Origin: Cyclobacteriaceae bacterium
GTDB lineage: Bacteria; Bacteroidota; Bacteroidia; Cytophagales; Cyclobacteriaceae
Direction of reading: 5' to 3'
DNA: 51,777 nt
NCBI GenBank assembly: GCA_016787605.1
Contig: JAEUUE010000007.1
Coordinates: 1 to 51,777, forward strand
Shown: positions 34,127 through 43,466 of the stretch, one piece after another
Position numbering within the stretch: the first letter of the stretch is position 1
How the letters are laid out: the number at the start of each line of letters is the position of its first letter
Notes under the pieces: generated by a model
The model's database searches: none
Told to the model about the DNA's origin: nothing
Seen by the model: only the letters and a program-made list of their open reading frames with translations
Position numbers and translations under genes: made by a program

Positions 34127-36024
34127 ACCTAAAAGGGGCTCTCCCATTCCTGACCCAGATCGTGCTTGGGGCCTTGGGACTGATTATCGCCTGGACGGTA
34201 TCGGCTCAATCCGATACGGTCAGGGCCAGGATCTTCCTTGAAAAGGCAAAGGAAAATTTCTCCAATCCTTCAAGGGCCGATTCGATGGGGATAGCCGCTT
34301 ACCAGCTTGCCGGCTTGAATGTTCCGCTCCGTGGAGAGAGCGCCTACCTGGTCTGCTTTGTCAATTCCAACCGGGACTTTGCCAAAGCACGGCAATGGGG
34401 AGATTCCGCCATTTTCTGGTTTAAGAAGAATGACAACGCCTTGTGGATTGGCTATACGTATCGCGTGTTGGGTGTTCGATCCACGGCGCGTAATCAAAAC
34501 GACCAGGCGTTGACCTACTTGCAGGAATCTTCGCACTATTTTGAGAAGGCTCGCGACACGGCCATGATGGTCCAAACCGACATCAGTCTTGCCTTGCTCT
34601 ACCACAACAATCTATCCGATTACCGGCAGGGCCTGGAATACGCCCAATCGGCTCATCAACGTCTAGGCTCGATGAAGGACCCTCCGGCTTCATTGGCCTG
34701 GCAAGTCAACAACACCCTGGGCATCAGTTTCGATGACCTCGGCCAGAGCGACGAGGCCATTGCCTGGCACAGCAGGAATCTTGAAACGGAGAATGCCAGT
34801 TTCCGGGCTAATACCATGAATAACATCGGTAACACCCTTCGAAAGCAGGGTAAGTTCAGGGAGGCGGAAGGCTACCTCAAAAAGTCCCTCGACCTCGCAG
34901 CGCTGGACGATCATTACCTGCGTGCCACGGTGCTGCTGAATATGGCCCAGGTAAACGAGGATCTGGGTCGACGCTCGCTGGCACTGCGTTATAACGATTC
35001 CTCGGTGGCGAGAGCCAACGTCACAGGAGATATCGAGAAGATGCGGGATGCCTACGAATTTTCTCACCGACTTAACCGAAAGGCCGGTCTTTGGACCCGT
35101 GCCTATGACGATTTGCAGCACTACCTAGAGATCAAAGACTCGGTCATGAACCGCAGCAAGGCGGAGATTATTTACGGCCTGGAGGAGAAATTTCAATCGG
35201 TTCAGCGGGAGCAACAACTCGCCAGCCTTCGCAGCGAAACGTTGGCCAAAGACCTGGAGATTCAGCGATCGCGCTTCCTTCTTTTGGCCGGGCTGGGACT
35301 GGGCACAGCACTTGCCGTTCTTGCGTTATGGCTATTCAAGCGGCATCGTTACCGCGAGAATCTGACGCGGTCCCGGGAGCGCGAGGAACTTCAGCGGCAA
35401 CGCTTCAGCGCGGTGATCGAAGCCGAGGAAAACGAACGCGCGCGAGTGGCCAAAGACTTGCACGATGGCCTGGGACAACTGATTTCCACCGCCAAGCTGG
35501 GGCTTACGGCTGTCCGGATTCCACCCGGTGAGCCGTCCGCTGGCCTTCTGAGCAACTCCATCCAGGTGCTTGACCAGGCGGCACAGGAGGTCCGTGCCAT
35601 TGCCCACAACCTGATGCCTGCCGCGCTCACTGAAAGGGGATTGCAGCCTGTCCTGGAAGACATGATCGCCAAGATTAATGCCTCCCGGATGCTGGAAGTA
35701 CAACTGGATTTGCAGGTGGGCGATCAACGCCTCCCCAACACCGTCGAAGTAGCCGTTTACCGGGTTGTCCAGGAGGTCCTAAACAACATGTTGAAGCATG
35801 CCGATGCCGATCGCGTGGTGGTCAAGTTGGTCCGGGAGGGCAATTCCCTCCGACTGTCGATGTCCGACAATGGGGTCGGCTTTGACAAGGCCGTGATTTC
35901 CCGGAGCAAGGGACTCGGCTGGAAGAACATCCTTTCCAGGATTTCCATGTTGAATGGGGACATTGAAGTACAGAGCGCACCCGGTGCAGGCACCAGCATT
36001 AACGTTCAATTTGCACTTTCATGA
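34123..36024 (+). CDS. TPR-containing NarL-type sensor histidine kinase
   Basis: A 633-residue kinase with an N-terminal signal or anchor helix (about 10-29), periplasmic TPR repeats (about 35-340), a membrane helix (about 385-407; FLLLAGLGLGTALAVLALWL) and a cytoplasmic coiled coil. The HisKA_3 domain has acceptor His447 (VAKDLHDGLGQL). The HATPase shows the N box (VVQEVLNNMLKHADAD) and the G box (MSDNGVGFDKA). It is coupled by ATGA overlaps to the GH43 gene before it and to the response regulator after it. The sensed signal is unknown; periplasmic TPRs suggest a protein partner rather than a small sugar. Confidence 0.93.
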   Translation: MNLKGALPFLTQIVLGALGLIIAWTVSAQSDTVRARIFLEKAKENFSNPSRADSMGIAAYQLAGLNVPLRGESAYLVCFVNSNRDFAKARQWGDSAIFWFKKNDNALWIGYTYRVLGVRSTARNQNDQALTYLQESSHYFEKARDTAMMVQTDISLALLYHNNLSDYRQGLEYAQSAHQRLGSMKDPPASLAWQVNNTLGISFDDLGQSDEAIAWHSRNLETENASFRANTMNNIGNTLRKQGKFREAEGYLKKSLDLAALDDHYLRATVLLNMAQVNEDLGRRSLALRYNDSSVARANVTGDIEKMRDAYEFSHRLNRKAGLWTRAYDDLQHYLEIKDSVMNRSKAEIIYGLEEKFQSVQREQQLASLRSETLAKDLEIQRSRFLLLAGLGLGTALAVLALWLFKRHRYRENLTRSREREELQRQRFSAVIEAEENERARVAKDLHDGLGQLISTAKLGLTAVRIPPGEPSAGLLSNSIQVLDQAAQEVRAIAHNLMPAALTERGLQPVLEDMIAKINASRMLEVQLDLQVGDQRLPNTVEVAVYRVVQEVLNNMLKHADADRVVVKLVREGNSLRLSMSDNGVGFDKAVISRSKGLGWKNILSRISMLNGDIEVQSAPGAGTSINVQFALS

Positions 36025-36662
36025 GTGAGCCAGCCGCTATTCTGGTCGTCGACGATCACCGGGTCTTTGCCGAAGGCCTCGTTTCCATCCTGTCGATCCA
36101 GTTCCCCGGTTTTACGTTTGAAAACGTCCACCGTGGCGAGGAGGCGTGGTCCCGCCTGCAGGATCACCAGGAATTTCGGATGGTGATTACCGATATTTCC
36201 ATGCCCGGGATGAGCGGCCTTGATCTGGCTACACGCATCAAAAGCCAACGACCCGGTCTGGGTGTACTCATCCTCTCGATGCACGACGAACCGGCGATCG
36301 TGAAGGCGGCCATGGAAACGGAAGCCGACGGGTTCGTGCTGAAAACCGCGAGCGCCGCCGAAATCGGGCACGCCGTTCGAGACATCCTGGACAACCGGAC
36401 GCACTACAGCCCGGAAGTAATGAGGCTTTTTCTGCAGGGCGTCCGTGGAGAAAAGCAAGAGGCGTTGAAGGAGCCCCTATCCACCCGGGAGATAGAAGTG
36501 CTCCGGCTTATTGTGGAGGAACTCCCTAGCGAAGAAATCGCCCAACGGCTGTTTATCAGCCGGAGGACGGTCGATACGCACCGGGCCAATATCCTCGAGA
36601 AGACGGGATGCCGCAACCTTATCGCACTCTATAAATATGCCATCAGAAACGGCCTGGCCTAA
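36021..36662 (+). CDS. NarL/FixJ-type response regulator
   Basis: A 213-residue regulator with a receiver domain (about 5-125; VVDDHRVFAEG, phospho-acceptor Asp58 in ITDISMPGMSG) and a LuxR-type HTH (about 147-210; LSTREIEVLRLIVEELPSEE and ISRRTVDTHRANILEKTG). It is the partner of the HisKA_3 kinase whose gene it overlaps by 4 bases. It may regulate its own operon, including the GH43 enzyme (inference). All key residues appear present. Confidence 0.94.
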   Translation: MSEPAAILVVDDHRVFAEGLVSILSIQFPGFTFENVHRGEEAWSRLQDHQEFRMVITDISMPGMSGLDLATRIKSQRPGLGVLILSMHDEPAIVKAAMETEADGFVLKTASAAEIGHAVRDILDNRTHYSPEVMRLFLQGVRGEKQEALKEPLSTREIEVLRLIVEELPSEEIAQRLFISRRTVDTHRANILEKTGCRNLIALYKYAIRNGLA

Positions 36663-36750
36663 AACAAATCGGTAATGCTACGGAGTGGAAATCCGCAAGA
36701 TTACGGATGCGCCAACAGGTACTTCATCGGATTTTTGGAAGAAAAAACCC

Positions 36751-37290
36751 ATGAAGAAAGCATTGCTCATTGCCTGCCTGGGCACTTTCCTGGCGGCATG
36801 CAACGTTCTGGAAGACTCTAAAACAGAACGGGAGAAAACCGTAGACCTGCTCACCGGCGGGACCTGGAAGGTGGATTCTCTGGTCTATTTCATCAAGTCG
36901 GAGTCGCCCGGCATGTCCATCATCAATTTCGACACGGTCTATCTCAATGCGGGGACTTGGGAATTCCAGGCTCCAGGGGACAGCGGCCCCGGCTTCAACA
37001 CGGGCTACCTGTTGCATCGTTACACCAAGGGCTCTGCATCGCATACCGATACGCTGGCCTGGGTACCTTACAGCTTTGATTATCCGATCAGTGAAATAGA
37101 CAACATCACAATCTTCTACCCGGACACCACGCTGGTCAGTCGTCAGATCGTAGTGAATGACATCAAATACCTTTTCACTTACCAGAAAAAGGAGTCAGCT
37201 GTGGTCCGCATCGAGGGTGCTTTCGGATACAACGTTGGCTCAGGCGCAACGGTAATTTCGAACAACAGGAGGTATCACCTCACGCGTTAA
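36751..37290 (+). CDS. Lipocalin-like lipoprotein, hypothetical
   Basis: A 179-residue protein starting at ATG 36751; the in-frame stretch upstream lacks a signal. It has a clear lipobox (FLAAC) and a mature part that opens LLTGGTWKVDSLVYF. This resembles the first strand of the lipocalin-like small lipoproteins (DUF4923/DUF5004-like) common in Bacteroidota. The rest is strand-rich with no recognised catalytic motif. Function unknown. It is 88 bases downstream of the NarL-type regulator gene and convergent with the ABC permease gene. Confidence 0.7.
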   Translation: MKKALLIACLGTFLAACNVLEDSKTEREKTVDLLTGGTWKVDSLVYFIKSESPGMSIINFDTVYLNAGTWEFQAPGDSGPGFNTGYLLHRYTKGSASHTDTLAWVPYSFDYPISEIDNITIFYPDTTLVSRQIVVNDIKYLFTYQKKESAVVRIEGAFGYNVGSGATVISNNRRYHLTR

Positions 37291-37362
37291 GATACCTTCA
37301 GCCTGGCTCGGAGGGCACCGTCGGTTGCATTCTCCAGGAGGGCTATGGTTTGAGGACCAAGG

Positions 37363-39786
37363 CTACTCGCTTTTCAACGATTTGACCGGGTTCTCGAGGG
37401 CGGCCTTGATCGCCTGATAGCTTACGGTGAACAGGGCCACCAGGATGGCAACAACCCCTGCCCCTATTACCAGCGGAAAGCTGAACGAGATCCTGTAAGC
37501 AAACCCTTCCAGCCAGCGGGTGATGCCGTACCAGGTAATGGGTACCGCAATGACCATGGCCAGCACGATCAGCCTGACGAAGTCCTTTGACAACAGGATG
37601 ACGATGGATGTCAGCGTAGCGCCAAATACCTTGCGGATACTGATCTCCTTCGACCGCTGCTCGGCGGTGAAAGTGGCCAGTCCAAGCAATCCCAGGCAGG
37701 CGATGAAAATGGCCAACGCCGTGAACGTCAGGATCACATAGCCCAGTCGCTCTTCGGCGCGGAACTTGAGGTCGAAATTCTGGTCGATAAACGAATACTC
37801 ATAGGGGCTGTTGGGCGCAAACTGCTTCCATATTTCACCCAGCTTCTCAATCTTGGGGGCCGGGTTACCCTCTGCTAGCCGCACGGCGATATCCCAATTG
37901 GCACCGGTTTGCAGAAACATGACCATCGGGCGGATGGTAGATTTCAGCGTCTCAAAATTGAAGTCCTTCACGACGCCAATGACCGTCATTTTAAAATTGT
38001 CGTTCCCCGTGTACCGGATGCGGCTGCCCACTGGCTCACCAAAGCCGAATTGCCGGGCGGCCGTTTCATTAATGACCACCGCGGTGGTGTCGGAGATAAA
38101 ATCTGGAGAAAAGAACCGCCCCTGTACCATGGTGAGCCCGAGCGTTTTCAGGTGATCGTGATCGACGGTAATTACCGACATGGGGTAATTTTCTTCGCCG
38201 CTCTCTGTCCGAAAGGTCGAACCCCAATCGACGTTGGGTGGTAACCGGCTCGAGTAACTGGCGGCGACAAACTCCGGGTACTTGAGCACCTCCTGCTTGA
38301 AGGCTTCCGCCTGGTTGCCCAGATTCATGGTATGCATCAACCCGACGACGTTTTCCTTCCGGAAACCCACATCCTGCTGCTGAAGATAGGTAAGCTGAAG
38401 ATAGACCATCATGGACGAGATGATGAGCGCGATGCTCACGCAAAACTGGAAAATGACGAGGCCGTTGCGGACGCGGGAATTGCGGCTGCCAGCACGTAAC
38501 CGTCCCTTGAGGACGTCCACGGGCTGGAACGACGTTAGGTAAAGCGCCGGGTAGCTGCCGGAAAGCAGTCCTACGAAAAGCGCCAGCCCCAGGTAACCGG
38601 CCAGGAGTACGGGCTGATAGAGCATGTCCACCGTGAGGTTCTTGCCCGAGAGAAGGTTGAAAGGCGTCAGCAGCACATGGACCAGCCCGAAAGCGAGGGC
38701 CACCGCGATAACGCAATAAAGAAATGACTCGGTGAAGAATTGGCCCATGAGACGTGAGCGCATGGCCCCCACGGTTTTGCGAACCCCGATTTCCTTGGCG
38801 CGGTTGGCTGACCGCGCCGTGCTGAGATTCATAAAGTTGATACAGGCAAGCACGACAATGAACAGTGCAATGGCCCCGAAGAGGTACACGTACTCGATGT
38901 TGCCGTTGGGTTCCAATTCATCGGGATAGTGGGAAGTAAGATGAATGTCGTGCAATGGCTGTACAGCGAAGCTAAGACGACCTCCTGTCTGCAGAAACTG
39001 GTCGAGCGACACGTTGAGGAACTGCTGGATTTCGCGGGCACAATACTTCGTGATGAATCCGTCCATGGTGCTCTGGACATTGGCTACCGGTGTGCCTGCC
39101 AGTAACTTCACGTAGGTGTAGACTTCAAAATTCAGCCAAACCGGGTTGTTGCTGTACCCGGAAGTGGGCAACGACATGAGAAAATCATAGTGGAGGTGTG
39201 TGTTGTGCGGTGGATCTTCGGCGATGCCGGTTACTTCCGCCAGGATGGCACCCTCGCTTCCTATGACCAGCAGCTTGCCCAGCGGTGAGAGTTCGCCAGG
39301 GCCCTGGTAGTCAAAGTAGCGGCGTGCTGCGGTTTCGGAGATGACGATCTTGCCTGCTCCCCGAAGGGCGTCTGTCGGATTGCCGACCAGGAGTTTGTAG
39401 CCGAAGAAACTGAAGAAGTTGGAGTCGGCCAGCAGGAAATTCATCTCGGTGAAGGCGCGATCTTCGTAGCGGACAGGACAGGTCATCCACTTGTCGACTC
39501 GCGTGACTGCCTCGATGCCGCTCACCTCCTTCTGCAACGCCTCAGCCATGGGCAAGCCCACCTCAACGGTGTTCAGGTCTGTATCCTGCAACTTTCCGTT
39601 GAAGTTCACCCGGTAGATGCGTTCACTGCCCTCCAGGAATCGGTCATAGCTCAACTCATCGGCTACATACACCAGGATGAGCAGCGAAGCCGTGATACCC
39701 GTGGTCAATCCTAACACGTTGATGGTCGAGTAAATTTTCTGCCGCATGAGAATGCGCCAGGCAATGGTGAGGTAGTTGACTAGCAT
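37363..39786 (-). CDS. Eight-helix ABC transporter permease (FtsX/MacB-PCD duplicated type)
   Basis: An 807-residue inner-membrane permease. An N-terminal helix (near INVLGLTTGITASLLILVYV) leads into a first MacB-PCD domain (about 50-250). Three helices follow with the loop RAKEIGVRKTVGAMRSRLMG. A connecting helix and a second PCD domain (about 440-640) come next. The last three helices carry the second loop RSKEISIRKVFGATLTSIVI. This duplicated layout is typical of Bacteroidota permeases expanded near regulators. No ATPase gene is adjacent, so it must borrow one encoded elsewhere. The substrate is unknown; related proteins are linked with antimicrobial resistance or lipoprotein release. Confidence 0.9.
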   Translation of the reverse strand: MLVNYLTIAWRILMRQKIYSTINVLGLTTGITASLLILVYVADELSYDRFLEGSERIYRVNFNGKLQDTDLNTVEVGLPMAEALQKEVSGIEAVTRVDKWMTCPVRYEDRAFTEMNFLLADSNFFSFFGYKLLVGNPTDALRGAGKIVISETAARRYFDYQGPGELSPLGKLLVIGSEGAILAEVTGIAEDPPHNTHLHYDFLMSLPTSGYSNNPVWLNFEVYTYVKLLAGTPVANVQSTMDGFITKYCAREIQQFLNVSLDQFLQTGGRLSFAVQPLHDIHLTSHYPDELEPNGNIEYVYLFGAIALFIVVLACINFMNLSTARSANRAKEIGVRKTVGAMRSRLMGQFFTESFLYCVIAVALAFGLVHVLLTPFNLLSGKNLTVDMLYQPVLLAGYLGLALFVGLLSGSYPALYLTSFQPVDVLKGRLRAGSRNSRVRNGLVIFQFCVSIALIISSMMVYLQLTYLQQQDVGFRKENVVGLMHTMNLGNQAEAFKQEVLKYPEFVAASYSSRLPPNVDWGSTFRTESGEENYPMSVITVDHDHLKTLGLTMVQGRFFSPDFISDTTAVVINETAARQFGFGEPVGSRIRYTGNDNFKMTVIGVVKDFNFETLKSTIRPMVMFLQTGANWDIAVRLAEGNPAPKIEKLGEIWKQFAPNSPYEYSFIDQNFDLKFRAEERLGYVILTFTALAIFIACLGLLGLATFTAEQRSKEISIRKVFGATLTSIVILLSKDFVRLIVLAMVIAVPITWYGITRWLEGFAYRISFSFPLVIGAGVVAILVALFTVSYQAIKAALENPVKSLKSE

Positions 39787-39924
39787 ACATGAGATACTGA
39801 TCGATGGAAATTAAACCGCAAAATGTAATGTGTAAAGGGCATCTTTGCGGGCGATAAATTTGGTATTTCGAAGGTTGTCAAACAATGATATGCGTCAGTC
39901 TGGCTATCCGGCTCCGCAGGAACT

Positions 39925-41073
39925 TCATGCCACTAGATGGCGTCCAAGCTCAGAAGGTCTCCCGCAACCTACCTGCTCCAGCACTTGCTTTAGCTGGGCT
40001 TTCAGCAAAGCCATGGCATGATCACCCCCTCGTTGACCAAGAGCGGCGACGCTATACATGAACGTCCGGCCAAGGAAGGCAAAATCGGCGCCGGCCGCCA
40101 GGCTGCGGGCGACGTCAGCGCCCGAGCGTATGCCGCTGTCCATCATCACCGTCATCTTTCCTTTGTACTTCTCGGCCAATGGCTTGAGCGAGTGGATAGC
40201 CGATTCACCCACATCGATCTGGCGGCCGCCGTGATTCGACACCCAGATGCCATCGAACCCAAGCCGATGGGCCAGCGCAGCATCGGCCTCCCCGGCTACT
40301 CCCTTCAGTACTAGTTTTCCTTTCCATCGATCGCGGATGGCCTTGATCTTGTCTTCATCTAACCTTCCGCTAAAAGTCTGGCTCATGAACAAGCCCAGCG
40401 TCTTCATGCTCATTCCCTTAGGCATGTAGGGCTTCATGGTGGCGAATTGCGGAGTGCCTGCCCTCAGGGTCTCCAGGGCCCAGCGAGGCCGCCCCAGGAT
40501 TTGCCAAACATTGGCCAACGTCATTTTCGGCGGCATCGACAATCCGTTGCGGATGTCCCGCGGGCGGAAACCAAAGGTCGGGACATCACAAAGAAGCACC
40601 AGTACCGGGTATTCGCAGGCTTCGAGTCGGCGAAGCAGGTCATCACGGAGCTTGTCTTCGGCCGGATGGTAGAGTTGATACCACGATCTTCCCTCCGAAA
40701 GGGTAGCAATGGATTCGATGGATGCGGTTGTCACTGTACTGAGTACGAACGGGACGTTGTGTGCGTGAGCGGCCTTGGCCAGGATCTCAGCTGCACTGGG
40801 CCACATCAGCCCCTGCAACCCAACGGGTGCCACTCCGAAAGGAGCGTCATAAACGTGCCCAAACAGATCCGTGCGCAGGTCGGCACCGGGGTATTTCTGA
40901 ATGTAGTTCGGTGCCAGTTCAACTGCCCGGATATCTTCCGTATTCTTCCGGAGATTGACATCTTCATTGCAGCCGCCGTCCAGGTATTCAAAAGCAAATC
41001 GCGGAATTCGTCGCCGCGCCCGCTCCCGGAGGTCATCCACAGAGGGATAGCGGCTGTCATAGACCCAGTTCAT
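39925..41073 (-). CDS. FMN-dependent alpha-hydroxy-acid oxidising enzyme (L-lactate dehydrogenase/oxidase-like)
   Basis: A 382-residue flavoenzyme. ATG 41073 is chosen because it overlaps the FucP stop as ATGA; an upstream in-frame start would overlap that gene by 31 bases. Family marks include FAFEYLDGGCNEDVNLRKN, PVGLQGLMWPSAAEILAKAA, LVLKGVAG with the FMN-contacting Lys, and the active-site block SNHGGRQID. GADVARSLAAGADFAFLGRT closes the phosphate-binding part. Enzymes of this family oxidise L-lactate and related 2-hydroxy acids. The FAH-type hydrolase of this operon releases L-lactate plus pyruvate, so this protein most likely converts that lactate to pyruvate and completes the pathway (inference from context). 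Confidence 0.87.
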   Translation of the reverse strand: MNWVYDSRYPSVDDLRERARRRIPRFAFEYLDGGCNEDVNLRKNTEDIRAVELAPNYIQKYPGADLRTDLFGHVYDAPFGVAPVGLQGLMWPSAAEILAKAAHAHNVPFVLSTVTTASIESIATLSEGRSWYQLYHPAEDKLRDDLLRRLEACEYPVLVLLCDVPTFGFRPRDIRNGLSMPPKMTLANVWQILGRPRWALETLRAGTPQFATMKPYMPKGMSMKTLGLFMSQTFSGRLDEDKIKAIRDRWKGKLVLKGVAGEADAALAHRLGFDGIWVSNHGGRQIDVGESAIHSLKPLAEKYKGKMTVMMDSGIRSGADVARSLAAGADFAFLGRTFMYSVAALGQRGGDHAMALLKAQLKQVLEQVGCGRPSELGRHLVA

Positions 41074-42338
41074 GGGGTTTCTGTTTTGAGTGGAAGACAC
41101 TTTTTCCAGGCGTACCAGCCAATAAAGATAAAGCTGGCCAGCGGCACATAATAGCCCATCCGGATGTCGCCGGTGCTGTCGGAAATATAGCCCATCAGGG
41201 GAGGCAGAAGGGCCCCTCCTACAATCGCCATGATGATCAGGGAGGACGCCGTTTTCGTTTCATGACCAAGTCCGCGAATCCCCAGGGAGAAGATGGTGGG
41301 GAACATGATGGACATGAAGAAGGCTATTCCGATGAGGGAGTAAACGATAAGCATGCCTTCCGAATAGATGCATAATATACTGAGAAACACGTTAATAACT
41401 GAGTATATTAATAGTAATCTCTCAGGGTATATGTGTCGCATAAAAAACGTGCCCGCAAACCGGCCCACCATGAAGGCCAAGCCGTAGCCCAAGCCAAGGT
41501 AAACGGCCGCCTCTTTTTCCGTAATGCCCGCGTTGGTGGCGGCCACGTTGATAAAGAAGCTGGACACGCAAACCTGTGCACCTACATACATGAATTGGGC
41601 GGCCACGGCCCAGCGCAGATGGGGGTGCCGTAACGGGGAGTCGTTCAACGTGGCTGTCTCGACGCTAACTTCCGGAAGACGGATCAACCAGAACACCACG
41701 GCCACTGCCAGGATAATCAGGCCGAGGACCAGGTAAGGTCCCTTGACGGTGGCGGCTTCGGCTGCCAGCATGCTGTCAATCTGAGCCGCGGAGAGAAAGG
41801 CACGGTCGGCCTCTGTGATTTCATGACCCGTCAGAATGATCTGGCCGCCCACGAGCGGAGCGAGCACGACGGCCAGCCCGTTAAACGATTGGGCGAAATT
41901 GAGTCGCTGCGTAGCGGTCTCTGCGGGTCCGAGAATGGTAACGTAGGGATTCGCCGCTGTCTCCAGCAGCGTGAGCCCGCTGGCAATGATGAACAAAGCA
42001 CCAAGGAAATAGATGTACTCCCGCGTGTCGGCCGCCACCAGGAAGAGCAAAGAACCGGTGCCGAACAGCAACAGGCCCGTCACGATGCCCATCCGGTATC
42101 CGTACTTCTTCATCAGCATACCCGCCGGCAAGGCCATCACGAAATAGGCAATGAATACGGCGGAATCAATCAACGCCGACTGAAGGTAGCTCAGTGAAAA
42201 GGCTTTCCTCAGGTGCGGGATGAGGATGGGATCCAGGTTATGAACAAAACCCCAGAAGAAAAAAAGACTGGTGATGAGAATCAGCGGCACCCGGTATGAG
42301 GTGGGCTGACCAGGCTTGGATGACGGGGGTGGGAGCAT
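41070..42338 (-). CDS. fucP: L-fucose:proton symporter (FucP-like MFS permease)
   Basis: A 422-residue, 12-helix transporter. The first helix has the FucP-type motif SLFFFWGFVHNLDPILIPHL and the fourth to fifth helices have GLTLLETAANPYV and QRLNFAQSFNG, all hallmarks of fucose permeases. Its position inside the fucose cassette supports the assignment. The gene ends in a 4-base overlap with the lactate oxidase gene and starts 7 bases after the upstream SDR gene. A stretch near 41370-41435 is clearly more AT-rich than the rest of the gene and encodes helix ten and its loops; the frame stays intact. Confidence 0.92.
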   Translation of the reverse strand: MLPPPSSKPGQPTSYRVPLILITSLFFFWGFVHNLDPILIPHLRKAFSLSYLQSALIDSAVFIAYFVMALPAGMLMKKYGYRMGIVTGLLLFGTGSLLFLVAADTREYIYFLGALFIIASGLTLLETAANPYVTILGPAETATQRLNFAQSFNGLAVVLAPLVGGQIILTGHEITEADRAFLSAAQIDSMLAAEAATVKGPYLVLGLIILAVAVVFWLIRLPEVSVETATLNDSPLRHPHLRWAVAAQFMYVGAQVCVSSFFINVAATNAGITEKEAAVYLGLGYGLAFMVGRFAGTFFMRHIYPERLLLIYSVINVFLSILCIYSEGMLIVYSLIGIAFFMSIMFPTIFSLGIRGLGHETKTASSLIIMAIVGGALLPPLMGYISDSTGDIRMGYYVPLASFIFIGWYAWKKCLPLKTETP

Positions 42339-42345
42339 GAAAGGG

Positions 42346-43125
42346 CTAGAGGCTTCGGTCCAGGTGTACGTAACCGCCGTCTACGTGAATCAACTGGCCG
42401 GTGGTATGACTCGAGACGTCTGAAAGCAGAAAAGCCACTGTGCTGGCAATTTCTTCCGTTGTGGTCATTCGCTTTCCCAGGGGAATCTTCTCGGTGATAG
42501 ACTTCAATTTCTCCTCCGGGTTGGGAAACGTGCTGATCCAATTCTGGTAGAGCGGCGTATAACTCTCCGCCACGATCACCGCGTTGACCCGTATGCCGTG
42601 CGGCAACAACTCAACGGCCCACTCGCGGGTCAGGGCATTGCGTCCACCATTGGATGCTGCATACGCGGACGTATTCCCCTGCCCGGTCTCCGCGACCTTG
42701 GATCCGATATTGACGATCGCTCCCTTGCTTTTGATCAGGTCGGGCAACGCGTAATGGGCCATCAGGTAATAATGGATGAGGTTCTTGTGCAGCGACGCCA
42801 GGAAATCGGTATAGCTGCCTTTTTCAAGGCCTACGCCATCGTTGACTCCGGCGTTATTGACCAGGCCCTCGATGCGTCCAAACTTTCGACGGGCCGCGTC
42901 CACGGCCAGGCGGCAGGCCTCATCGGAAACGAGATCGGCGGTGATCGCAAACGACTTCCCTCCTGCAGCGGCCACCTCCTTAACTGCCAGTTCATTGTCC
43001 CTGGCGTTCCTGCCTATGATGACGGGGATGGCACCTTCTTCGGCCAGTTTCATGGCAATACCCTTGCCGATGCCTTTCGCAGCGCCGGTAACCAGGATGA
43101 CTTTGTCCGTGAGGTGGAGGTTCAT
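42346..43125 (-). CDS. SDR oxidoreductase, probable L-fucose dehydrogenase
   Basis: A 259-residue short-chain dehydrogenase with the cofactor motif TGAAKGIGKG, VNNAG at its usual place and the closing GQLIHVDGGYVHLD. Catalytic Ser142 (VNIGSK) and Tyr155 are present. The position four residues after Tyr155, normally Lys, is Asn159 (YAASNGG). The Asn codon AAT is one base from a Lys codon. The family around fucose operons oxidises L-fucose to the lactone. The operon has no other candidate for this step, which is why the role is assigned. The missing Lys makes activity uncertain. The stop region is 7 bases from fucP and the start overlaps the mutarotase stop by 4 bases. Confidence 0.78.
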   Translation of the reverse strand: MNLHLTDKVILVTGAAKGIGKGIAMKLAEEGAIPVIIGRNARDNELAVKEVAAAGGKSFAITADLVSDEACRLAVDAARRKFGRIEGLVNNAGVNDGVGLEKGSYTDFLASLHKNLIHYYLMAHYALPDLIKSKGAIVNIGSKVAETGQGNTSAYAASNGGRNALTREWAVELLPHGIRVNAVIVAESYTPLYQNWISTFPNPEEKLKSITEKIPLGKRMTTTEEIASTVAFLLSDVSSHTTGQLIHVDGGYVHLDRSL

Positions 43126-43460
43126 GCGTTCAATTCAAATATACGAGACATCAGCTGCCATTTTTCACCCGGCTTTGTCCCGGGCAACGGCTGCTGAAAC
43201 CGCCACATGAGCTCTTCCCACGCTTGCACGTCAGGATTGTCGCTATCCAGGCGCACTTTGTTTTCGAAGGAGAAACTGTCGGTGGTGACCATAACCATAA
43301 AAAGGCGGTTCTGCCATCGGTAGATTTCCATGCGAAGTATTCCTGACTCCGTAAGGCTCGCACGAATCGCTTCCGGAATCTGCCGGTGATAACGCTCATA
43401 ATCGGCGATCAGTGCGGCGTCATCTTTGAGATCCAGGGCAAGGGCGAATGTCTGGGGCAT
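43122..43460 (-). CDS. Sugar mutarotase of the RhaM/DUF718 family, probably for L-fucose
   Basis: A complete 112-residue protein, typical length for the L-rhamnose mutarotase family. It shows the expected early YERYHRQIPEAIRASL helix with the His used in anomer exchange and the late WEELMWRFQQPLPG signature. The family is named for L-rhamnose. In this operon a role on L-fucose is more likely, giving the right anomer to the dehydrogenase whose gene overlaps by 4 bases. There is no rhamnose isomerase or kinase gene in the window. The 52 bases upstream of its start hold an array of GTTCAA repeats. Confidence 0.85.
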   Translation of the reverse strand: MPQTFALALDLKDDAALIADYERYHRQIPEAIRASLTESGILRMEIYRWQNRLFMVMVTTDSFSFENKVRLDSDNPDVQAWEELMWRFQQPLPGTKPGEKWQLMSRIFELNA

Positions 43461-43466
43461 AACTCA

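Noticed and set aside
41370-41435. AT-rich patch within fucP as an internal promoter or foreign insert
   Set aside because: It encodes normal hydrophobic helix sequence of the permease in frame, with no convincing promoter pair; local composition alone is not enough.
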